The notes under the pieces: generated by a model
Databases searched by the model: none
What the model was told of the DNA's origin: nothing
What the model saw: the letters and a program-made list of their open reading frames with translations, nothing else
Program-made: the position numbers and the translations under genes
Assembly (NCBI GenBank): GCA_025024175.1
Contig: QCXZ01000001.1
Location: 3,968,001 to 4,032,000, forward strand
Origin: Rhyzopertha dominica
Taxonomy: Eukaryota > Arthropoda > Insecta > Coleoptera > Bostrichidae
Direction of reading: 5' to 3'
Length of the DNA: 64,000 nucleotides
Part shown: positions 1 to 11,303 of the stretch, piece by piece
How positions within the stretch are numbered: the first letter of the stretch is position 1
Layout of the letters: the number at the start of each line of letters is the position of its first letter

Positions 1-3000
1 ATTGAAAATAATTTGACAGAAATTCGATAAAGTATTATCCTAGAAACAGACACGAGAGCCCTATGGGCTCGAGTGCCTGTTGCCAATGGACAACGCGTTG
101 CAGAATTACTAGAGAATTATTTACAAATTTATCGAACTCTCGAGTTATATTCGAAGAATTATTTTTTGAAGTAACAAGCAGAAACACTGTTTCATTATTA
201 TAACTTTGCTCACCTTAGTGTTTTTACATAATTTTCATTGATCTTCTTCGTATCGATTTCATCGAGTTTTAAATCTGTTCCACTCATTTTTAGTAAAGCC
301 AACAATTTTTGTTGCCATGCAAAACCTACCTTAAATTATTCCAGCGAGAATTGTCTCTTGTGAAAATTCCCACTATAATTGTGTTTTGATTGGTTCAAAG
401 TGACATTGATCGAAAATGAATTTTTTGATTGGTTTTTAGAAACGTCAAAAAATCGTCCTGAATAATGATATCATCCACCTTTATTGATCTTAAGTGCCTC
501 TGATTACTAAAATGAGCTGTCCTTAGGCTCTGTACATAGTTGGTTATCCAAAACTTCCAAAAACAAATTTTCTGTGTCATCGTCGATATAAGTTAATGAC
601 CTTGAATTTACAATTATTTCTACCTCAGTCAAAACAGTCCCCAGTTCCCCAGGGTGTGTATTAACGGTCCTTATAAGTCTTTCCTAAAAACCTCCCAAGC
701 ATGGAGAGCACTTTCGCAACTGAATTTCCATCAAGTTACTGTTGAACTATCCACACAGGATTCCTTGCAAGCTTCTGGTAACGCAACGTGAATTTCGGCA
801 ATCGTTCTTTCGCGCAGTGTTTGAATTTTGATATACGCACATTAATCCGCTACAGTGACGCGTTCCAATGCATCAAACTACCCCGATTTGAGAATTTTTT
901 ACATATAAACCTGTGAACTACCCGCACTCTATATATAGCCAAGTGATGTCCCAATGATAGACTTTTATACTTTGACAGCACATGTTTGTGCAGGAATTAT
1001 GGTATGACCCTCATCTGTATAAAAAATACTTTGCACTGAATCTGTGGCTTGCTGAAGCAACTGCGTCATCATCATCTTCTCTAACACTTAGAGCAAAAGC
1101 GCCAGTACACTTACTGGTCGCAAGTCTTTGTATGCTGCAGGCATCTTGGCTTTTACGATTTCCAGAATTCAGGAAAAGTACCATAACCAAGGCAAAAATT
1201 GGTCATGAGATGTTATTTGACTCAAAATTTGATTCAGACCATGTCTTCTATTTTTTTTTGTCTTTTATGATTAGCGAGATACATCGGAAAGCATACGAAT
1301 TCTTGACGTCGTCTATAAATATACTCAGTCCGTTAAATTTTAGGAAGCATGTAGAGGTTTCCCTCTGCCTCTATAACTTGTGATACAGTGTTACTAGATT
1401 AGATTCCTAAAAACAGACAGAGTAAGAAATACCAAAACTGAATCCTCGGGAAATTTTTCTTTATTTGAAAAATATAGCCTTGTATGTAAACTTTTCAAAA
1501 AAAGGTTAAACTTTCAGCATTTTTTTACTAGCGAATGGAAGCAAGTATAGAAATTTGCCCCTAGTAAAACCTCATTTGACACATTTCAAAAACACTAAAT
1601 CAGTTTTTCTTATTAGGTTTTTATTAAATAATAGCAGAACGAAGGAGCTGTAATAAGTGTAATAAATACACTTGACAGGTGGTGGTTGGTATGGCTTCTT
1701 GAACTGGGAACACTGTGTTACGAGTTATACGGTTAGAGGAGCCTAAAGAAGGAAAATGTTAAAATAAAAAGATTGTTATATAAAAATTGGACGCTCTTTT
1801 TGAGTAGCTGGAATATTAATCGAAGACAATAATCGTATAATGGTAAGCATCATTATTTTACGTCGCGTGACGCTGCTCAGCTGTAGCTTCCCACGCAGTT
1901 TCTTGCATATTTGATGACATAATCGGACAGGTTTAGAAATAACGACCACAATGTTCCGTTAAATTCGTTTTATTTTGTGGAATGCACACAGAACGAAGAG
2001 ATTTGTCATAAAAAAGAATCTTGAGCAAACGATTTCATCCGACGACTGCGGGGACCTGCCAATTCATCCGGCGTCGAATTCAAATCGGCAGTTCCCCTTC
2101 ACAACAAAAAAAGAATGAAAGTGTGCCTGGACAAATTTTGATTTTATTGCACAGTCATGCGTGTGGGGCAGCCGTTCCCGTCGCCATCGACATTGTTCAA
2201 CAAGTTACTATGTACAAAACACTCCAGCAAGACGGGCGACGGGAACTGCCGCGACCGGTATCCATCATCTACGGGGTGTGTATAAAACAAATCCGAACCT
2301 ATTACTCGAGAACCGTTAAAATATTAACTAGTAACAACAATAGCAACGAGAAAATAAGGATAATACAATAATTTACACAGTAATCACATGTACTTCTGTT
2401 ACCCAAAAGGAGCCCGGCCGTATCGCCGACAGATGGCGCGCCGGGTATTGCTCTTTCTCGAGAACAGTCAGCGTTAGGTAACAACGAGATACACATCTCT
2501 TGGGGGCGAGGTTTTGGTGCCCAAAAGCGGTCACGGGGGTGTCATTTTTACCACTGGTATTTCTTTTAACAATCTGAGAATAAATTTGTGATGACTACGG
2601 TCTGAGAAAAAAATTCGGCAGTTTCTTACGAATTTGACTAAGAAAATTTGTCACTGGTATTACTTTTCACTGTCTAATAATAGGTCCAGTTCGATTTTTA
2701 TAGTATGATAACTAAATTAGTTCAACAGGTACAAAAAAAATTCGCATGTCCCTTTAGGGCTCCAGCACCCCGCCCCTGGGTTAGAAACAGTTTTCAGGTT
2801 CGACGCATTGTTGTCAGTTTATACAAATATTTAACTTACGTAACTCAATTACGTTATTGCGCATCACTTGAGTAGTGACAGATGATTATTTACAACAGTT
2901 TAAAAAATTATGCTATACAGTGTGTACCGCCACGACGCACTTCAGTCATTCACGTCACTACGGAAACATCTCGTCCTGTAGACTTGTCTTCGTTGTCCTT

Positions 3001-3854
3001 CTGAAACCGGAGCGGGCCCACTTTGTCCGGGGTTCTGAAACAAAAAAAAACAACAAAAATTAATTAACCTTTTGTGTCTTAGTAGGTCAGCGTAATTGTT
3101 AATTGCAGGAATGCCATAAACCGCTACATTCACGATTCTATCTGTACAAGTAAATAAAACAAGAATGAAATATAGTATTAAAGACTGTTAACCGCAGATT
3201 GTGAAACTTTGATCCTACAACAAAGAATCAAATCATTTTACCTAACAACACAGTTCACCAGAATCCGTTCAAGAGTTGTTTTCATCTTCTTCACCTTCCA
3301 AAGCTCGTAGTATACTTAAAGAGATTAACTAAGATGGTGTGTACACAAATAATCCGTACAAATGCAATAAGTTTATTCCTTGGCAAACTGATTAAAAATA
3401 ACATTTACAAAAAGATGAATTATTTTATTTTATCTTATCTTGGTGAAAAGTATCATTTGATTCAGTACCATAATAAGCTGTCTGGCCAAAAAATATATTT
3501 GCCATCAGACCTTCGCTTTGAACTTAGTGCTGACCACACCAAACTCTTCTTCCGAAACTTGGCATGATGTTTGATTTTCACTTCGTTGGGCACTTCATTA
3601 CCCGCCTTAAAATGTAGATGTTGTTGTTTGCTCTTCTGTTTTTGGCTATATTTGGGTGAAGATTTCCGTTTTCTAAGGGTCACGTTTTTTGCTTTGATAA
3701 TATTTCACAGCCTGTTATATTTTAATAAAAAAAAGCATGTATACACACCCATACAAGCGAATTACTAAAGTTCTTGTATTCTGATAAAGACAAGTTTTAG
3801 TCATTCTGAACAAATCAATTGTACTGACAGGATTTTTTAATATAATTTGTTAAT
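1..3854. other. Flank of LMO4, no recognised gene
   Basis: The stretch is AT-rich with scattered stops in all frames. A near-perfect hairpin (arms 46-61 and 65-80, 13 of 16 paired, 3-nt loop) lies at the left edge. An open frame of 133 codons at 982-1383 (+) and one of 116 codons at 2021-2371 (+) have no motif I recognise and ordinary AT-rich composition. A GC-richer patch at about 2020-2530 holds no recognisable feature. It could contain the LMO4 terminal 3'UTR exon, but nothing marks one. Confidence 0.5.
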
Positions 3855-4190
3855 ATCATAAATCTAAACTGTTTTTGTATTTTCTTTTGCGGACTGTGGT
3901 TCCTCTTTCTGAATTAAAAACTTTTTTGCCTTCATCAGGTGTTGAACAGTCTTATCAAAACTTTTTTCTTTTCAAAATTGATTTATGTCAGTTATTTTGA
4001 AAGGAAAAAGGTTTTGAGAAGACTGTTCGATACTTGAGGCAGGCAAAGAACTAAGAAATAAAGTGGAAACGTAGTCAAAAATACGTTTTTCAATTAGAGA
4101 AAGGAACCACAACCCGCAAAAGAAAATACAAAAACAATTAACTAAAGAGTTCCGGAAAACAAACAAATTAATCATAAATCTAAACTGTTT
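3855..4190. mobile_element. Short foldback/MITE-like hairpin element between 20-bp direct repeats
   Basis: A 20-bp direct repeat starting ATCATAAATC lies at 3855-3874 and again at 4171-4190. Between the copies are nested inverted repeats. The outer arms pair 3872-3908 with about 4100-4136 (AAAGGAACCAC ... CGCAAAAGAAAATAC on the right). The inner arms pair 3946-3978 (GAACAGTCTTATCAAAAC) with 3993-4028. The whole stretch could fold into one long hairpin. There is no open frame. It is probably a non-autonomous foldback element whose direct repeats are target duplication or part of the target; the superfamily is unassigned. Confidence 0.55.
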
Positions 4191-5322
4191 ACTGTGAATC
4201 CTGCGAGAGTACGTCTTCACCAAAATTCGCAAACAGAGCTGTCAAGTTAAATTTGTGGTTTCATACTTGAATTCAACTTGTTACTTTTTCGCCACAAGGA
4301 CAATTGCTCATGGAGAGCTGGTCGTAGAATCTGCAGAAAAAAGATCCCTACAAAAGTGATCTAGAGGAATTTGTCAGAAATAATATTAGCTTTCTCCGTC
4401 GACCAGAATAGGGTGTAATTGTCCGTGTAAACAGAAAAAAAACCTTGTTATTGTTATACATGTAAAAAATTATGCATACTAATGCGGTTTAAACGAGACT
4501 AAGGTGATAGAAATTATACCGATATTATTATTGTATATCTACGTTTAAAAAGTCTATCCACGTACATCAGTGCATTTACTTGGATTGGAGGTTAGAGAGT
4601 GACAGGTGACGTCACCATTGCGTAAGCGGTTCCTTCGTTCGGTCCGGGCCGACCCAGCGACCATAACTTCGAATTAATTGACGTTGGTTTTCCGCACAAA
4701 AACGCCGATTCAACAACGAGATAAGATTGCGGAGCAGCGTGTACGACACAACCTGCGGGATAGAACGGTCGCTCTGAAGGACCAATTAGCTGAAGTAAGC
4801 AAAGGACACATCAAGACACACGAAATGTAAATGCGCATTAGCCTAATTGAACGTTGCTCGTCCCAGAGAGCGGGGTTAATTAAAAAGTGCGTGTTTTGGG
4901 ATGGCGAAAGGGGGGTTCTTTGACGCTTTTAGTCCACGGTTTAGCTGATGAGCTCAATGTTCCTCAGAAATGTGTCAGAATTGACTTAGAAACTGGCGGA
5001 ACAAAGTTTTTTTTTAAAGATCACTGACATCCTGCGTTTCGTTTAATGAGAAACTCAATAGTGAAAACCATAGTCCGATTGTCTATCCCCCAACTGTGCA
5101 GGGTGACTTTCAAAAATCTGCATTTAAAAAAAAAATCCGGCATAACTTCATTAACAGTAAATAGTTTTAAAAGTCGCGTCCAAGATGTACGTATCAAATA
5201 CAGATAAAGAGTTGAGAGAAAAAGTTCATTTACATAGTACCATAGATGAATTAAAAAAGATGCCTCACCAGTGTACAAGATAATTTGTTAGCTTCCAGAT
5301 CCTGATTACAGAGGGCTGCTTC
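4191..5322. other. Intergenic/flank with a GC-rich island
   Basis: 4560-4920 is clearly GC-richer than its surroundings, contains TGACGTCA at 4607-4614 (a CRE/ATF-like palindrome), and has no repeat or coding signal. The rest is AT-rich. The 85-codon open frame at 5021-5278 (-) resembles nothing known to me. Confidence 0.4.
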
Positions 5323-5809
5323 TTAAGGCTGTTTATACGTACTACTCTACATGATTTATGCAGGATAAAATCCGTATTTTTCATCATATCGATTTGAGAT
5401 TTTTTATCTGAGCGCTTAAATTATTTCTCTCGGGAGTTGTCATCGTACTTTTTCGAAATTCGCACCGACTTTTGCCGAAAAAAAAAATAAAAAGATGCAA
5501 GAAAAAAAATTAAGATTAAAACAAACAAAAAATAAGACGAGAGCACCAGAGAAAATTTAATTTTGATACGCAAAACATTTGTTATTTTCTTTATCACAGC
5601 AAAAATAATGAATTTTTGTTGCTTCGCGCTCGTAAACTGTGCAAATGTACCCTTTGTTGCAATCCTTTTATAATTTGCAGATGGATCATTGTGCTCGTAA
5701 ATTATCTGTATTTATTGTCTTTTCTTAAAACTGTTTTAGTTTTGAATACACACGCGGAAGAGTACTTTTGGTGGTTAAAACAGGAAAATTGCTATACATA
5801 GGTGTGTGA

Positions 5810-6370
5810 AATAAATTTTGCATCAATTGTGCAAAGGCGGAGAACAATCCCAGTGCAGAGCGCAGATGCACAAAAAATTGAAAAGGAATATCTACTTGAA
5901 TGGAATCCGATATAATTGCTGAAAGTTTCAAAGTATTGATATGCACGGACTGAAGTATGTAAAACCGATAGGTGACGGCGACAGACTTCTGACCGCAAAA
6001 CCTTACGGACCACAACAATTAGTTCACCAAATGCACAAACCATCTGCTGAGAAACTATCTCAGAATTGCATCAAATGGCAAAAAATCGTTTAAGTTCGAC
6101 AAAAAATAAGGTTTACCTGTGAAGCTGCAGAAAAGTTTGAAATCTAACATTGAGCGAATGAGAGGAGCAATAAAGAAAACCCTAAATTTCAGGAAAACAG
6201 AGGATGTTTCGTTTGACGAACAATTGGCAGAATTATCTAGAGACACTGGAAATTACCCAAGGCATGTATTTGGTGATCATAAAATTGTGATAATTACTTT
6301 TGCACAGAACCAAAACCAAACGAAGGCAACTTCATTTCTGAGATGGACGAATGTGGTTTGCTTGGCGATT
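5810..6370 (+). pseudogene. Mutator-like transposase remnant
   Basis: Read across frameshifts, the plus strand gives a cysteine segment (CINCAKAENNP), then ESDIIAESFKV, MHGLKYVK, GDGDRLLTAKPYGPQQ, and further on IERMRGAIKKTL and GNYPRHVFGDHK. This succession matches the Mutator-like transposase domain found in many insect proteins, in which a GDGDSSV-like stretch carries an acidic catalytic residue (family knowledge). Here the domain is broken by stops and shifts, and the usual Ser-Ser after GDGD is replaced by Arg-Leu. It lies upstream of the YqaJ-like segment in the same orientation, consistent with one original multidomain transcription unit. Confidence rests on motif order only. Confidence 0.65.
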
Positions 6371-6484
6371 AACTGACATGCTCTAAAAGTTCCTTTTATT
6401 AAACATGACTAGCAACGCAACAGAGACAAATAATTCATCGAATATTTGCTAAACGAACCCCCGGAAAATTTACAAGGAAAGATA

Positions 6485-6939
6485 TGAACCGTATTCCTAA
6501 GCGGAAACCAGATAAACCTTGTAGAAGACTTTTCGCAGATGATCAACCACAAAAAAAGAAAAACAAGTCTGTTGGTCTCGATTCAGATCATGGCCAAGTG
6601 AATCTGATGAAGAAGAAGGAGCAGTAAATGGGAGAACTGCTTTCAAAAAGTTCAACAGGACCTGATGAAATGGAAAAAGATAGCATAGGTCAATCTGCTA
6701 ATCTGAGGTGGTTCCAAGAACGATCGAATAGATTAACTGCTTCCAATGTTGGTCGTCTTGTATTTCGCCGGAATCCCAATACCTATGTCATTCTTGCTAA
6801 AAGTTTTGTTCATTCTCCCTTCAACGGCAATAAATATATGCGTTGGGGCAGTGATAATGAAGACCGGGTAAAAAAATTTGAAACTTTAGCTGGATTTAAA
6901 ATTAAAAACTGTGGTTTATTTGTGCACTGCAATCACTAA
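6485..6939 (+). pseudogene. YqaJ-like (lambda-exonuclease fold) nuclease remnant
   Basis: A lysine-rich leader (starting RIPKRKP, with KKKNKS, about 6490-6620) is followed after a frameshift by an open frame from 6628 to 6939. It contains WFQERSNRLTASNVGRLVFR, a segment with RWGSDNED, and GLFVHCNH. This is the N-terminal half of a YqaJ viral-recombinase domain: the W-x3-R-x3-ITAS-x-G motif, the WG-x3-E motif, and the Gly-Leu-Phe/Val strand. The ASPDG catalytic motif expected next is absent because the frame stops at 6939. In full proteins this domain is a Mg-dependent exonuclease. The homologous segment at 41550-41963 shares the leader. Confidence 0.7.
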
Positions 6940-7543
6940 AATATATTAACAGTAATTGTCATTTGTCTGCGTTACTTTACAGAAACAAAAATATTTTTTT
7001 AAGATTTTGAGTTTAAATTTTAACCGGCTTCTCTCTTTATGTTCATAAAAATTGGCGATTAGTATTATTAATAGTAAAAATTCACATTTCTGAGTTTTTC
7101 AAATATATTCACAAACAAAATCTGTCTTGATTGTATTTTATAATAAAACATACTATTACTTATACGAGGGTCAATGCTTTGAGAGACAGCGATCTATCCG
7201 ACAAAATATTATCTTATACTATTAGTTACTTTAGTTTTTTTAAATTTTGATAACAGTATTTATTCGTTAAAAAAGTTTCACTTGAGGGTAAAGGGTACAA
7301 GTCAGAGTTGTAAGAATGTAATAAATTTATTTGGTGTAAAACTGATCAATTGAATTAAAAAAAGAGTCACCAGAAAAAATTAACTTTTGCCCAAATGGTA
7401 ATTTACCGTGCTCATAAACGGTTGGTCTGTGTACAATATTAGGGGGTCATAACTTATCTTGCAGACCAATAGTGACGGGCTTTGTTACTTCCACGTGGAC
7501 TAAAAAAAAATTTATTTGACCCAAAACGTATGAACAGCCTTAA

Positions 7544-9487
7544 CATCACTCTGAACGTTCATCAACTAATTTGTGTACAGTGTCAATCAATTAACACAAA
7601 ATATAATAATAAAAATTGAAACACTAAAAGAAGGCAAATTTGATTTATTTAAATGATTCCACTAATGAGCTCACGTTTCTGGTTTTAAAAGTCGCTATTG
7701 TCGAAGTTGAATGGAATATCGTAAATGTGTTCATATTTCAGATTCAGGTCTTTAAGTTATGCATATATTTTTTATGCCACAGAAAAAAATGCTACAGAAG
7801 TATCAATCGAAGTATAATCATGACGATTTAAAATAATTTATACTCTGTATTTAATTAAACAGTTTGCATTTTGTTAATCCTAAAAAGTTTTACGCTAGTG
7901 GTTGCAGTGTGACTGTGAAACGTAAGTGAACTTGAACAGCTTGAGAAGAACAAGAGTAAATGGCGTGTTTTAAATTATAGAGGAATTTAGATAAAATTAG
8001 GAATTTAAAAGTCTTTAGAGGGGTGGTTTGCAAGTCTCTTATGAGGTTTACATAATGTATTCTTGAGTTTAACTAAATTTACTAAACGAACACCCTAGAT
8101 CATAACAAATCTAACTTGACGACCAGGTTCTCTCATTCTTAGTTTTGACAAAGTTAATCATCCTTTATTCCTCATATGTAATATACAGGTTCTCTAGCGA
8201 TAATCAGTATTTAAACGTTTCGAATGATATATAACTTATCTATTTGAAATGGAGTATTAAAGGGATTGCACGTGTCTCAGTCCTTTCTTTGCAGAATAAG
8301 TATAATAACAGTGACTCCTTGCCCAACCACAAATTTGGTATCTCACCTAATGCCATAGGCTCCCATCCATCTCAGCGAGCTCCATTTTATTCAGCAACTA
8401 AACAATCAATTTTGTTTTCAGAAACTGAATCAGACATTATACCAATTTAAATTCGGTTTCTTCTCGAGCCCCCACCACAAGTCTCCCCCTAATCCAGGGC
8501 ACGTAGAGGCGACTCACAAAGAGGTCCGCATGTAAAGGACTCAGTAATTGGGGTCGTATAATGAATAACGAGAGGGGGTGTGCGGGAGGGCCCCAGGTCC
8601 GGTTCTAATAGGCCGTCTCTGGTCGCCCAGAGGGCCCCCTCGATTGAAAAGTAGTGCGCGACCGTACGGTTATTTATGGTCACGAAGTATATTGCTAATT
8701 ACGCAGCTCATTTGCTCGTCTGATTGGTTTTCGGACGGATTATCGGGAGGTTTTTAATAGTGCCCGGACAGATTGGAAGTAAAATCGGCTAATTGGATAG
8801 TTTTCGGGCCGTTTTTTAAATCGACTGGTTGTGTTTGCGTTTTTTTCCTGGGGGCATCACGTATTCGTGTTTGAATAATAATACAGCAAGTAGGGAACGG
8901 TATTTTCATTTCCAGTTACGTTTGCCTTCAATCGTTTACAGGACTCAACTTCCAGTCATATTGCAAGGAAGTGAATTTTCCCTATTTTTTCTGTTTTTTA
9001 TTGTGCGTTAAATCAAGTGGCATTGAAGGGTTTCGTACTGTTGGAACATACGACTCGAACGCATCGAACAAAAAAAAATCAGTGAACTACTGTACTGGTT
9101 CTTTTACTCTACAATGTTGTGTAATCATTGTTGGACTATATTCTTTCCTCCCGATTTCTGATCAAGCCATCACGTCGACATTTCTCCCTAGTCTGCTTGA
9201 CATTTAATTTGCAGCAGACCGACGGCATTAATTAAGGAAATAGGAGTTTAATAAAGCCACACACATCTGATACCCTATATTAGAACTAGTCGAACAGCTT
9301 ACATCAAGATATAACGCGTGATGTAATGGAACACTGTGCGCGAATAGCTACCTAAGGGGTCCCAAATTAACATTAGCTGAGTGTATCTCGGCTTATCACT
9401 GTCGTAAACTGTTAAGCAGTAAAGCAGTGCGGCGTTCAACTATTATACTACCTAGTTTTTCCGGAAAATGTCGTACAATGGGAGACA
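7544..9487. other. Flank with a diverged repeat and a GC-rich island
   Basis: About 7700-8170 is the older, diverged partner of a repeat at 24310-24815 (same orientation; best match around CAGAAGTA-CAATCGAAGTATAA). 8460-8830 is a GC-rich, repeat-poor island without coding signal. Open frames of 60-78 codons here do not resemble known proteins. Confidence 0.4.
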
Positions 9488-9499
9488 AAAATAATTATC
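9488..9499. repeat. Target-site duplication of Penelope family I copy 1 (left)
   Basis: AAAATAATTATC is repeated at 11292-11303 directly outside the other end of the element. The 12-bp length equals that of the other family I insertion. Confidence 0.75.
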
Positions 9500-9606
9500 T
9501 TGAATGGATTCAAAGGTGCATTCATTGTGAAACATCCTAAATCAATTAGGTAGCCTGGAAACAAGCTGATTGAACGTATGTGCTTTGTCTCACTTGATTT
9601 ATCAGA

Positions 9607-9650
9607 TAACTGACGATCGTTTCGACCAAATACAGTCATTGTCAAAGAGA
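9607..9650 (-). ncRNA. Hammerhead-ribozyme-like fold in Penelope family I copy 1
   Basis: The minus strand reads CTCT, TTGACAA, a 4-bp stem GACT/GGTC (one wobble), GAAA, C-GATC-G, TC, then AG. This is the hammerhead order: stem I, CUGANGA-like core, stem II, GAAA, very short stem III, UH cleavage site, stem I. Two core positions differ from consensus (C3 is U, G8 is A), and stem I has lost two bases relative to copy 2. Activity is doubtful, but the architecture agrees with the known hammerheads of Penelope elements. Confidence 0.45.
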
Positions 9651-10270
9651 CAACAGCGTTATACTAAACTCAGATGTGCAGAATTTTGTTTACGTCCCCT
9701 TTTTTTTCTTTACAGGGTATGTAAAGTACAGTTGTAAAATCTCTCGCTTAGGTTTTGAAGGCCGACTTTATAATTTCGGCAATATCAAAGGCGTACTAGA
9801 CGTGGGAATTTCTATTTGCGAATTTGCCAAATGTTTTTTCTGATGCTGAGCTTTTTTAATTTCCAAAAGTTCTACAAGGTTCAGTTTTTTACCTTTCCTT
9901 TCTCAATGTAAAACTTTGACGTCGTTTTCATCTGTGATGGTTATTTTTTATGCAATGGTCAGCAAAACCTGTTGTGCTTTTGTTTGAATTTATATTTGCA
10001 GTATGTTCTTTAATTCTGTTTTAATAGCTCTACCTGATTGTCCTATGTATATCACGTAACATTGCATGAATTTTATTTGGTAAATGCCGTTTTTGTTCAA
10101 TTTATTGGATTTTGGCTTCTTGTTTTAACACAAACACTAATTCCTTTATCATAATTTACTGCGGCAAAAATATGTTCTTTTTCATTGATGTTTGCATTGT
10201 ACAGCATTCTTTGTATTCTAACTTTATATTGCTTTTTAAGTTTTAGTCNACAATTTTTGTGTNATATCCA
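9650..10270 (-). pseudogene. Penelope GIY-YIG endonuclease remnant (copy 1)
   Basis: The minus strand at about 10080-10025 reads QCYVIYIGQSGRAIK, and further down HLAN and EIPTSST near 9800, the same order as in the intact frame at 37609-38304. Stops and N bases interrupt it. The GIY-YIG domain of Penelope elements nicks the target DNA. Confidence 0.75.
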
Positions 10271-10280
10271 TTGTTAAAGA

Positions 10281-11155
10281 CTATTTGTTTCTAAGNGGTA
10301 TATTTATTAGTCTGTTTATTAAACTATAAAACACGAAATGCTTGACATGTAGTGACTGATTTGAAGAAGCCGGGATTATAACATCTGACNNAGTTGGTTT
10401 TCTATAAATTTTAAAGTCAATTTTCCTATTTTTTACCGATATTGATAAGTCCAGAAAATGAAGAACTCCATCCTTTTGTTTTTCTAGAGTACATTGAATC
10501 TTTTTATTTATTGTATTCAACAATTTTAAGAATACATTCAACTGCCTGTCAGTTCCGTCCAAATACAAAAAACATCATCAACATATCTAGTCCAGAATAA
10601 TACATTTTTAATAATTTCATTTTTCTTTGCAAAAAGCTTCTCTTCAAAATTTGATATGAAAATTTCGGTCAAGAGTAGCGACAAAGGTGAACCCATTGAC
10701 AGTCCATCGTCTTCCTTGTAGAGTGCGTCATTGAACTTAAAATAACTTTGGTCTATGCAAATTTCCACAATATTCAGTAGTTCAGTTTTTTCTGTGTTTG
10801 ATAGGTGACAGTTCTCTATTTTATTTTCGAGGATTGTTAAAAGTTGATTTACTGGGATAGAAGTGAAAAGATTAGACACACCAAAGGACACAAGATTAGC
10901 GTTATTTGGTATCGATAATTCTTTTACCTTGTTCGCGAAACCTACGGAATTCTTCACGCTGTATTTGCACTGGCATTCAATTGATTCTGTTAAAATATTG
11001 TTGGCGAATTTGCATAATTTATACGATGGAGCATTAACGTAAGAAACAACCGGTCTCAAAGGTATTCCATTTTTGTGAATTTTTGGGAGGCCATATACAA
11101 TTGGAGCTCGGGGGTTCATTATTTTTAATTTGTACTTTTCTTCGTTTGGTATCAA
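10281..11155 (-). pseudogene. Penelope-type reverse transcriptase fragment (palm domain)
   Basis: Two overlapping frames (11155-10538 and 10568-10281) give the conserved order of Penelope reverse transcriptase: YGLPKIHK, LRPVVSYVNAPSYKL, SVKNSVGF, SFGVSNLFTSIP (motif A), GLSMGSPLS, RYVDDVF (the catalytic box, near 10570), then FLDLSI, YRKPT and SDVIIPASSN. The motif A aspartate (normally SFDV) is Gly, so the copy is catalytically dead even apart from the frame break. The N-terminal part, normally with a DKGN motif, is missing. In intact elements this enzyme copies the RNA by target-primed reverse transcription. Confidence 0.85.
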
Positions 11156-11303
11156 GTGTTCTGAAGATTTTAAAATGCTAGTGACGTCTTTCTGGAACGT
11201 GTTTGGTCAAAACGATCGTCAGAGTTATCCGATAAATCAAGTGAAACAAAGCACATACGTTCAATCAGCTTGTTTCCAAGCTACCTAATTGAAAATAATT
11301 ATC

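Larger units (their letters stand above)
5327..7539 (+). mobile_element. TTAA-flanked DNA transposon, copy A (Mutator-like transposase + YqaJ remnants)
   Basis: TTAA lies directly outside both ends (5323-5326 and 7540-7543). The termini are GGCTGTTTATACG on the left and, inverted, GGCTGTTCATACG on the right. The copy at 40912-43036 has the same ends and the same contents in the opposite orientation. Inside, on the plus strand, are decayed pieces of a Mutator-like transposase (about 5810-6370) followed by a YqaJ-like nuclease segment (about 6485-6940). A TTAA target is typical of Kolobok and piggyBac elements, not of classical MULEs with 9-11 bp duplications, so the superfamily is left open. 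The element is 2.2 kb and cannot be autonomous because its frames are broken. Confidence 0.8.
9500..11291 (-). mobile_element. Penelope-like retroelement, family I, copy 1
   Basis: The ends are inverted copies of about 85 bp (9540-9625 and about 11205-11291), each with CAATTAGGTAGC and an AAACGATCGTCAG core. A 12-bp target duplication, AAAATAATTATC, flanks it at 9488-9499 and 11292-11303. On the minus strand it encodes part of a Penelope reverse transcriptase and then a GIY-YIG endonuclease. It is truncated at the 5' end and broken by frameshifts, stops and a few N bases (10249, 10263, 10296, 10390-10391). The copy at 37503-38460 has the same termini. A hammerhead-like fold sits near its 3' end (9607-9650). 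Confidence 0.85.

Noticed and set aside
982..1383. 133-codon plus-strand frame
   Set aside because: No motif, AT-rich composition, no supporting start context; too weak to call a gene.
2021..2530. Possible solo LTR with a TTGGTGCCCAAAAG primer-binding-like segment
   Set aside because: No TG...CA boundaries, no target duplication and no second LTR could be found.
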